From positions 1 through 37,544 of the forward strand of contig JAVKSM010000013.1 in the NCBI GenBank assembly GCA_039583705.1: DNA of 37,544 nucleotides. Reading direction: 5' to 3'. Source of the stretch: JAVKSM01 sp039583705. Its GTDB lineage: Bacteria; Actinomycetota; Actinomycetes; Mycobacteriales; Pseudonocardiaceae. The notes under the pieces were generated by a model, which saw only the letters and a program-made list of their open reading frames with translations, ran no database searches and had not been told where the DNA came from. Below, in pieces: positions 19,890-25,999 of the stretch (its first letter is position 1; each line of letters opens with the position of its first letter). Position numbers and translations under genes: made by a program.

Positions 19890-20062
19890 GGCCGCCAGTC
19901 TGCCTGTGGGCGGTCCCCGCCGCCGCTGCCGACCGGGTGTCACCCGGCCATCCGCCGGGTAGCTCGACCTCGATGAGCGAACGCTGGTCACCGATGCGAT
20001 CGCCGAGCTGTTCTTTCATGGCGTGGGCCTTCCCGGATGGCAGCGATCGGAGAGGACGGTCT

Positions 20063-20081
20063 GACATAATGTCGATTATCG
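20063..20081. promoter_or_regulatory. Two adjoining palindromes, operator-like
   Basis: In the otherwise GC-rich gap 19890-20186, an AT-rich island holds GACATAATGTC (5-bp arms around one base, 20063-20073) sharing one base with CGATTATCG (4-bp arms around one base, 20073-20081). Short dyads of this kind are typical binding sites of dimeric regulators such as the GntR or TetR families. No regulator gene is adjacent. Nothing else was recognised in this gap. Confidence 0.45.
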
Positions 20082-20186
20082 GATCGAAAGAGGTGCCCCG
20101 GGGCCGTCGCGGGTGTTGGCGGGGACGGAGGTCCGGTCACAGCGCCCCGCTCGCGCGAGCTCGCCGGCTGCGGTAGTCAAGGACCC

Positions 20187-21605
20187 GTGGCCGACCTGCG
20201 CGAGTACCGCCGGCGGCGGGATCCGTGCCGCACCCCGGAGCCGATGCCGGACACGGCGCCTGTGCCGGACACGGCGCCTGGCGCGTCCGGCGGCGACCGG
20301 TTCGTCATCCAGGAGCACCATGCCCGGCGGCTGCACTACGACGTGCGGCTGGAACGCGACGGCGTGCTCGTCTCCTTCGCCGTACCCAAGAACCTGCTCA
20401 CCGAGCCGGGCGAGGTGCGTCTGGCGGTGCACACCGAGGATCACCCGCTGGAGTACCTGAGCTTCTCCGGGCAGATCTCGGCGGGCGAGTACGGCGCCGG
20501 CACCATGAGTATCTGGGACACCGGCAGCTACCAGACCGAGAAGTGGGCCCCGGACGAGATCGCGGTTGTGCTGCGCGGCGAGCGCACGCGCGGCCGTTTC
20601 GTCTTCTTCGCCGGCGGTGAGGGGCGGGACCGGGAGTGGATGGTGCGCCGCCGCTCGGATCCGGGCAGCCTGCCGGTGACCGGCACCGCCCACGCCCCCG
20701 TGGTGACCGTCGACGGACGGCGGCTCAAGCTGTCGAACCTGGACAAGGTGCTCTACCCTGCGGCCGGCTTCCGCAAGGGTCAGGTGATCGACTACTACGC
20801 GCGGATCGCACCGGTCCTGCTGCCCTACCTCTCCGACCGCCCGGTGACGCTGCGCCGGTTCCCCGACGGCGTAGTGGGCCAGTCGTTCTTCGAGAAGAAC
20901 GTCCCCCGCCACGCCCCGGACTGGGTGCGCACCGTGGAGCTGCCGACCCCTGGCAGCGGGAAGGGCGCCGCGACCACCCACTTCGCCGTCGTCTCGGACC
21001 TGGCCACCCTGGTGTGGCTGGCGAACCTCGCGGTACTCGAACTGCACGTCCCGCAGTGGACCGTGGGCCCGCGCGGCGGCCGGCACCCCCCCGACCTGCT
21101 CGTGTTCGACCTCGACCCCGGCGCGCCGGCGACGGTGGTGGACTGCTGCCGCGTCGCCGAGCGGGTCCTCGCGGTGCTCGAGGCCGACGGCCTGGACGCG
21201 GTCCCCAAGACCAGCGGCGGCAAGGGGCTGCAGGTCTACGCCCCAGTGCGCACCGGCAACCCGGAGCGCACGTCCTCCTACGCCAGGGCGGTTGCCGAGC
21301 GCCTCGCCCGCGAGACCCCTGAGGCCGTGGTGCCGCGCATGGCGAAGGTCGAGCGCACCGGCAAGGTGTTCATCGACTGGAGCCAGAACAACCCGGCCAA
21401 GACGACGGTGGCGCCCTATTCGCTGCGGGCCAGGGAGCAGCCGACCGTGTCCACTCCCCTGACCTGGGAGGAGGTGCGGTCTTGTCGCCGACCCGCGGAC
21501 CTGGTGTTCACGGCTGCGGACGTGCTGGCGCGAGTCGAGCGGCAGGGCGACCTGTGGACGCCGACCGGGCAGCCGGGCGCCACGCTGCCGCGCCGCATGC
21601 CGTAG
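20187..21605 (+). CDS. LigD-type phosphoesterase-polymerase protein without ligase domain
   Basis: 472 residues. The N-terminal half (~35-160) is the LigD 3'-phosphoesterase domain, with FVIQEHHARRLHYDVRLERD (metal-binding His/Asp set) and GEYGAGTMSIWDTGSY. The C-terminal half (~180-460) is the LigD primase-polymerase domain, with LSNLDKVLYP, FFEKNVPRHAPDW, the metal-binding LLVFDLDPG and KTSGGKGLQVYAPV. No nucleotidyltransferase ligase domain (no KxDG motif) is present. Such domains trim 3' ends and add nucleotides in bacterial non-homologous end joining. M. tuberculosis LigD is ordered polymerase-phosphoesterase-ligase; here the order is reversed and the ligase is lacking. Ku and a ligase are not in the window. 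GTG 20187 has a weak AGGA ahead and a TAGTCA 7 nt upstream. Confidence 0.9.
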   Translation: MADLREYRRRRDPCRTPEPMPDTAPVPDTAPGASGGDRFVIQEHHARRLHYDVRLERDGVLVSFAVPKNLLTEPGEVRLAVHTEDHPLEYLSFSGQISAGEYGAGTMSIWDTGSYQTEKWAPDEIAVVLRGERTRGRFVFFAGGEGRDREWMVRRRSDPGSLPVTGTAHAPVVTVDGRRLKLSNLDKVLYPAAGFRKGQVIDYYARIAPVLLPYLSDRPVTLRRFPDGVVGQSFFEKNVPRHAPDWVRTVELPTPGSGKGAATTHFAVVSDLATLVWLANLAVLELHVPQWTVGPRGGRHPPDLLVFDLDPGAPATVVDCCRVAERVLAVLEADGLDAVPKTSGGKGLQVYAPVRTGNPERTSSYARAVAERLARETPEAVVPRMAKVERTGKVFIDWSQNNPAKTTVAPYSLRAREQPTVSTPLTWEEVRSCRRPADLVFTAADVLARVERQGDLWTPTGQPGATLPRRMP

Positions 21606-21656
21606 CGGCGCGAGACCACCGCAGCGCAGACTCGGGCGACGGGCAAGGTCCGGCGG

Positions 21657-21673
21657 GGCCGCGGGCCGCGGCC
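21657..21673 (+). terminator. GC-rich hairpin after the LigD-like gene
   Basis: GGCCGCG and CGCGGCC form a perfect 7-bp stem around GGC, about 52 nt after the stop codon. There is no U-tract. It could end the upstream transcript before the rbpA promoter, but this is weak evidence. Confidence 0.3.
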
Positions 21674-21731
21674 GACCGGGTGAGAGGTGGGGCGCGGCCC
21701 GGCGAGGAGGGGCGTAGCGGATCGGTGCGCC

Positions 21732-21759
21732 GGGAACGACTCCGGTATCGCTGGCGTTG
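21732..21759 (+). promoter_or_regulatory. SigR/SigH-type promoter of rbpA
   Basis: GGGAAC (21732-21737) and GTTG (21756-21759) are separated by exactly 18 bp, matching the GGAAT-N18-GTT pattern of disulfide/heat-stress ECF sigma factors (SigR of Streptomyces, SigH of Mycobacterium). Transcription would begin about 35 nt before ATG 21801. rbpA is a known SigR target in Streptomyces coelicolor. Confidence 0.7.
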
Positions 21760-21800
21760 CATCCTGTGGGTTCATCGGCGTCGAGGGAAAGGACACCGCC

Positions 21801-22145
21801 ATGGCCGACCGCGTCCTGCGTGGCAGCCGGCTCGGGGCTGTCAGCTATGAGACCGACCGTAACCACGACCTTGCCCCCCGCCGCTCCGCGAGCTACGCCT
21901 GCCCCAAGGGCCACCAGTTCGAGGTTCCCTTCTCCGACGAGGTCGAGGTGCCCGCGACGTGGGAGTGCCGGCTGCACGGGTCGGAGTCCCGGTTGGTCGA
22001 CGGCAGCGAGCCCGAGGAGAAGAAGAGCAAGCCGCCGCGCACGCACTGGGACATGCTGCTCGAGCGCCGCACCCTGCCCGAACTGGAGGAGCTGCTCTTC
22101 GAGCGGCTGGAGGAGATGCGGGGCCGCCGCTCGCGCAGTGCCTGA
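21801..22145 (+). CDS. rbpA: RNA polymerase-binding protein RbpA
   Basis: 114 residues. The start MADRVLRGSRLGAVSYETDR and the C-terminal sigma-interaction segment PPRTHWDMLLERR, then ELEELLFERLE, are almost invariant in the family. RbpA binds RNA polymerase and group 1/2 sigma factors and stabilises the open complex. The core domain keeps Cys and His residues (ACPKGHQF and WECRLHG) that suggest a zinc site as in the Streptomyces protein, unlike M. tuberculosis RbpA, which has lost part of it. ATG 21801 has GAAAGGA 7 nt upstream. It is convergent with lnt (33 nt apart), the same arrangement as Rv2050/Rv2051c. Confidence 0.97.
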   Translation: MADRVLRGSRLGAVSYETDRNHDLAPRRSASYACPKGHQFEVPFSDEVEVPATWECRLHGSESRLVDGSEPEEKKSKPPRTHWDMLLERRTLPELEELLFERLEEMRGRRSRSA

Positions 22146-22178
22146 GGGCGCGCCGCACCCAGCCACCTGTGAGATCGG

Positions 22179-23795
22179 TCACGGGCGCGGGCCGGGCCCG
22201 GCACCGGACCGGGCGCGGCGGGACACCACCAGAGCGGCGCCCAGGGCGGTCAGGCCGATAGCGGTGAGGACCCACTCCGGGAGCGCGCCGAGCCGGGTCG
22301 CCAGGGTGGTGTCGGTTCGCAGCCCTACCCGCTGGACGAGGGCAGCCGGTGTGAACAGCGCGGTCTGCGCGGCGACCGTACCGTCGGGACGCACGATGGC
22401 GCTCACCCCACTGGTGGCCGCGACCACCACCGCCCGGTCGTGCTCGACCGCGCGTACCCGCGACATGGCCAACTGCTGGTAGGTCATCTGGGTGCGGCCG
22501 AAGGTGGCGTTGTTGGTCGGCACGGCGAGCAGCTCGGCCCCGGCCTCGACGCTGTCCTCGACCGCGGCGTCGAACGCGACCTCCCAGCAGGTGGCGACAC
22601 CCACCGTGAGGCCGGCCATGTCCACCACGGGTCGGCCGTGACCGGGAACGAAGTACCCGGCGCGGTGGGCGTAGGGGTTCAGCTTGGAGAAGATGCCGCG
22701 CCAGGGCAGGTACTCGCCGAACGGTAGCAGCACCCGCTTGTCGTAACGACCGACGGGACCGATGCCGGGCTGCCACACCAGCGCGCTGTTCGTCGTGGTC
22801 CCGTCGTCGTTCACGAGGACGGCGCCGACCAGCACCGGCACACCCAGGTCATCGACCACCCTGGTGATCTCGGCATAGGCGTCGGGGTTGCGGAACGGGT
22901 CGACGTCGGAGGAGTTCTCCGGCCAGATCACCAGATCGGGGCGGGCCACCCGGCCGGACCGGACGTCGGCGACAAGCTGCTCGGTGCGTGCGACGTGGTT
23001 GTCGAGCACCGCGCGTCGCTGGGCGTTGAAGTCGAGGCCGGCGCGCGGAACGTTGCCCTGCACTGCCGCGACCGTGACCGTCGCTCCCCCGCTGCCGTCG
23101 TCGAGCAGCGGGCTGGCCGCGAGCGCGGCGAGCACCGGGACGACGGCCGCGGCGACGGCGGTGGGCCAGCGCGCCGCCTGCCTGGTGGGCAGCCGCGTGG
23201 CGAGTGCCCTGATCCCGAGGCCGCCCAGTCCGAACCCGCACAACACGACGGCGAAGGACAGCAGCGCGCTGCCGCCCAGCGCGGCCAGCGGCAGGAACAC
23301 CCCGTCGGGCTGCCCGAAGGCCACCCGGCCCCACGGGAGGCCCCCGAACGGCACCCTGGCTCGGGCGGCCTCGCCTGCCACCCACAGGCAAGCCGCCCAC
23401 AGCGGCGCGCCAGGCAGCCGGGAAGCGACCGCGACCGCCGCGCCCACCGCGGCGAGGAACAGCGCCTCCACCGCCACCAGCGCCAGCCACGGCGTGGCGC
23501 CCACGTACACGCCGGTCCAGTGCAGCAACGGCAGCAGGAACCCCAGCCCGAACAGGTAGCCCAGGCCGAACCCCGTGCGTGCCCGGCGGCCGTGCAGCAC
23601 GACGCCGAGTACGGCGAAGGCCAGCGGGGCCAGCCACCACAGCGGCCGCGGCGGGAAACTGGCGTAGAGCAGCGCACCACCGCCGGCCGCGGCAAGCGCT
23701 CGGGCCGCTGCCAACGCCCACGCCGGCAGCCGCCGGTGGTGACCTTCGGTGACCCTCGGCCGCTGCGTGGCGTCGCCAGCGGTCACGGTCGCCAT
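22179..23795 (-). CDS. lnt: Apolipoprotein N-acyltransferase
   Basis: 538 residues. About seven membrane helices (residues ~20-235) precede a nitrilase-type domain (~245-490) and a last helix (LPEWVLTAIGLTALGAALVV). The catalytic triad is complete: Glu293 (VIWPENSSD), Lys353 (GRYDKRVLLPFGEY) and Cys403 (GVATCWEVAFD). The enzyme adds the third acyl chain to the N-terminal Cys of lipoproteins in the membrane. In M. tuberculosis the homologue is fused to a polyprenol-phosphate-mannose synthase (Ppm1); here the protein ends right after the Lnt domain and no such synthase is adjacent. ATG 23795 has TACAGT 7 nt ahead and no ribosome site, which suggests a leaderless message. Confidence 0.95.
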   Translation of the reverse strand: MATVTAGDATQRPRVTEGHHRRLPAWALAAARALAAAGGGALLYASFPPRPLWWLAPLAFAVLGVVLHGRRARTGFGLGYLFGLGFLLPLLHWTGVYVGATPWLALVAVEALFLAAVGAAVAVASRLPGAPLWAACLWVAGEAARARVPFGGLPWGRVAFGQPDGVFLPLAALGGSALLSFAVVLCGFGLGGLGIRALATRLPTRQAARWPTAVAAAVVPVLAALAASPLLDDGSGGATVTVAAVQGNVPRAGLDFNAQRRAVLDNHVARTEQLVADVRSGRVARPDLVIWPENSSDVDPFRNPDAYAEITRVVDDLGVPVLVGAVLVNDDGTTTNSALVWQPGIGPVGRYDKRVLLPFGEYLPWRGIFSKLNPYAHRAGYFVPGHGRPVVDMAGLTVGVATCWEVAFDAAVEDSVEAGAELLAVPTNNATFGRTQMTYQQLAMSRVRAVEHDRAVVVAATSGVSAIVRPDGTVAAQTALFTPAALVQRVGLRTDTTLATRLGALPEWVLTAIGLTALGAALVVSRRARSGAGPGPRP

Positions 23796-23802
23796 GACGA
23801 CG

Positions 23803-23808
23803 ACTGTA
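23803..23808 (-). promoter_or_regulatory. Leaderless-type -10 box of lnt
   Basis: TACAGT on the minus strand lies 7 nt before ATG 23795, so transcription would start at or next to the A of the start codon. Confidence 0.45.
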
Positions 23809-23873
23809 ACGGGGCAGGTGAGGGGCGACCGCCCGGGCACCGCGCCACCACCAGCGGGTAGCAACGACACACG

Positions 23874-25001
23874 TCAGAGCACGACGAGCTCCCGTGGGCG
23901 GGCGTTGAGCCGCTCGCAACCCTCCCCGGTCACCACGACGATGTCCTCGATCCGCGCGCCCCACCGCCCGGGCAGGTAGATCCCGGGCTCGACGCTGAAG
24001 GCCATCCCCGGCTCGAGCACCAGGTCGTTGCCTCCGACGATGTAGGGCTCCTCGTGCACCTCCAAGCCGATCCCGTGGCCCGTCCGGTGGACGAAGTACT
24101 CGCCGAACCCGGCGTCGCGGATCACCGCGCGAGCCGCCTCGTCGACGTCCTGGGCGGCCGCGCCAGGACGGACCGTCGCGACCGCTTCCTGCTGCGCCGC
24201 CTGCAGCACGGCGTAGGTTTCGCGCACCTGGGCGGCCGGCGCCTCGCCCACGGCATAGGTGCGGGTGCAGTCGGAGTGGTAGCCCTCCGGCAGCGGGCCG
24301 CCGATATCGACGACGACGACGTCGCCCCGCTCGATGAGCCGCTGCGAGACGTCGTGGTGGGGGCTGGCCCCGTTGGGGCCGGATCCGACGATGACGAACG
24401 CCGCTTCGGTGTGGCCGACATCGATGATCGCAGCGGTAATCTCGGCGCCGACCTCGGCCTCGGTGCGCCCGGCCCGCAGCAGCCCGCCCATCTGGGCGTG
24501 CACGGCGTCGATGGCCCGGCCGGCCCGCCGCAGCGCGTCGACCTCGGCAGGGTCCTTGCGCATCCGCAGGGTGCGCAGCACCGGGGACGCGAGGGTCTGC
24601 TCGGCGGCGGGCAGCGCCCGCCGGAAACCCAGGACGTGGACCGCCGCCATCGTGTCGGCGAGCGCGACCGTGGCCGGCGCGGGGTCGTCGCGGCACAGCA
24701 GGCCGGCGGCTAGCGTGTAGGGGTCCTGCCCGTCCACCCAGTCCGCGACCGCGAGCCCCAGGTCGTCGACGGGCGTGCCGGTCAGCCCGGGGCGCTCCAG
24801 CCGCGGCACGAGGAACACCGGCTCGCCTGCGATCGGGAGCAGCAGGCAGCTCAGCCGCTCGTGGGAGTGCCGGGTCAGACCGAGGAGGTAGCGCAGGTCC
24901 GGTCCCGGCGTGACGAGCAGGGCGTCCATGCCGGCCGTGGCGGCCGCCGTCCTGGCTCGTTCCAGGCGCGCTCGGATGATCCCTACCGTGGTGCTGGACA
25001 C
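23874..25001 (-). CDS. M24-family aminopeptidase (Xaa-Pro dipeptidase type)
   Basis: 375 residues from GTG 25001. A creatinase-like N-terminal domain (~1-130) is followed by the pita-bread catalytic domain. The five metal ligands can be picked out: Asp in VVVDIGG, Asp in YHSDCTRTYAV, His in HRTGHGIGLEVHEEPY, Glu in FSVEPGIYLPG and Glu in ARIEDIVVVT. The enzyme removes N-terminal residues before proline or cleaves X-Pro dipeptides in the cytoplasm. It matches M. tuberculosis pepE (Rv2089c) in position next to the exonuclease. The start is supported by TACGCT exactly 7 nt ahead, which suggests a leaderless message; only 30 bp separate it from the divergent exonuclease start. Confidence 0.92.
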   Translation of the reverse strand: MSSTTVGIIRARLERARTAAATAGMDALLVTPGPDLRYLLGLTRHSHERLSCLLLPIAGEPVFLVPRLERPGLTGTPVDDLGLAVADWVDGQDPYTLAAGLLCRDDPAPATVALADTMAAVHVLGFRRALPAAEQTLASPVLRTLRMRKDPAEVDALRRAGRAIDAVHAQMGGLLRAGRTEAEVGAEITAAIIDVGHTEAAFVIVGSGPNGASPHHDVSQRLIERGDVVVVDIGGPLPEGYHSDCTRTYAVGEAPAAQVRETYAVLQAAQQEAVATVRPGAAAQDVDEAARAVIRDAGFGEYFVHRTGHGIGLEVHEEPYIVGGNDLVLEPGMAFSVEPGIYLPGRWGARIEDIVVVTGEGCERLNARPRELVVL

Positions 25002-25008
25002 GCGCCGC

Positions 25009-25014
25009 AGCGTA
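25009..25014 (-). promoter_or_regulatory. Leaderless-type -10 box of the M24 peptidase gene
   Basis: TACGCT on the minus strand, 7 nt before GTG 25001. It lies in the 30-bp gap shared with the divergent exonuclease gene, so any promoter for that gene must overlap it or lie inside the peptidase gene. Confidence 0.45.
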
Positions 25015-25031
25015 GCTGGGAGGCTGGCGCG

Positions 25032-25973
25032 GTGCCCGCGCCGCTGCTGCTGCTCGACTCCGCCAGCCTGTACTTCCGCGCCTTCCACGGCGTACCCGAC
25101 TCGATCACCGCGCCGGACGGCACTCCCGTCAACGCCGTGCGCGGCTTCTGCGACATGGTTGCCATCCTGGTGCGGCGGCGACAACCGGCGCGGTTGGTGG
25201 CATGCCTCGATCTCGACTGGCGCCCGGCGTTCCGGGTCGCGGCGCTGTCCTCCTACAAGGCCCACCGCGTCGAGGACCCGTCGTCGGCGGCCGAGGCCGT
25301 GCCGGACGGGCTGTCCCGGCAGGTGCCGATCATCCTGGACGTGCTGCGCGCCGCCGGTATCGCCACGGCGGGTGCCGAGGGTTACGAGGCCGACGACGTC
25401 ATCGGCACGCTGTGCGCCCAGGAGCGCCGCGACCCGGTGGAGGTCGTCACCGGGGACCGTGACCTGCTGCAGGTGGTGCGGGAGGAGCCCACGTCAGCTC
25501 GGGTCGTCTACGTCGGCCGGGGGGTGGCGAAGGCCGAGGTGTTCGGTCCGGCCGAGGTTGCCGCCCGCTACGGGGTGCCGGTCGAGCGGGCCGGTGAGGC
25601 ATACGCCGAGATGGCGATGCTGCGCGGAGACCCGTCTGACGGGCTGCCAGGCGTCGCCGGGATCGGGGCGAAGACGGCAGCGTCGGTGGTCTCCGCGTTC
25701 GGGTCATGGGACGAACTGGCAGCCGCGGTGACCGACCGGACCGACAAGCGAATGAGCAGCGCGGTGCGGCACAAGCTGGCGGCCGCCGCGGACTACCTCG
25801 CGGTGGTGCCGATGGTGGTGCGGGTGGCTTGTGACGCCCCTGTGACGCGGGACGGCGCTGACGCCGTCCCGCGCGCGCCCGCTGATCCCGGGCTGCTCGC
25901 GGAGCTGCGGCAGCGCTGGGGCCTTGGCGGCGCGGTCGACCGGCTGCTCGGGGCACTGACGGAGGAGAGGTAG
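25032..25973 (+). CDS. 5'-3' exonuclease (FEN/PIN-like domain)
   Basis: 313 residues, the stand-alone form of the DNA polymerase I 5'-nuclease domain. Acidic metal-binding residues are visible in LLLLDSASLYFRAF, EGYEADDVIGTL and VVTGDRDLLQVV, and the helix-hairpin-helix in RGDPSDGLPGVAGIGAKTAA. It should degrade 5' flaps and RNA primers. It is shorter than Rv2090 and ends soon after the H3TH domain. GTG 25032 has GGGAGG 8 nt ahead. It is convergent with helY, 26 nt apart. Confidence 0.93.
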   Translation: MPAPLLLLDSASLYFRAFHGVPDSITAPDGTPVNAVRGFCDMVAILVRRRQPARLVACLDLDWRPAFRVAALSSYKAHRVEDPSSAAEAVPDGLSRQVPIILDVLRAAGIATAGAEGYEADDVIGTLCAQERRDPVEVVTGDRDLLQVVREEPTSARVVYVGRGVAKAEVFGPAEVAARYGVPVERAGEAYAEMAMLRGDPSDGLPGVAGIGAKTAASVVSAFGSWDELAAAVTDRTDKRMSSAVRHKLAAAADYLAVVPMVVRVACDAPVTRDGADAVPRAPADPGLLAELRQRWGLGGAVDRLLGALTEER

Positions 25974-25999
25974 CGCCACCGAGCGGGGCGCCCCCGGCC

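Noticed and set aside
19135..20067. Minus-strand frame starting with a plausible peptide (MKEQLGDRIGDQRSLIEVEL)
   Set aside because: Its first ~45 codons are fairly protein-like, but the rest runs out of frame through the DUF427 gene as Arg/Ala/Pro-rich shadow. A short separate gene cannot be excluded but is not supported.
20076..22166. A 696-codon minus-strand frame opposite the LigD-like gene and rbpA
   Set aside because: The plus-strand genes carry unmistakable domain motifs; the opposite frame has none.
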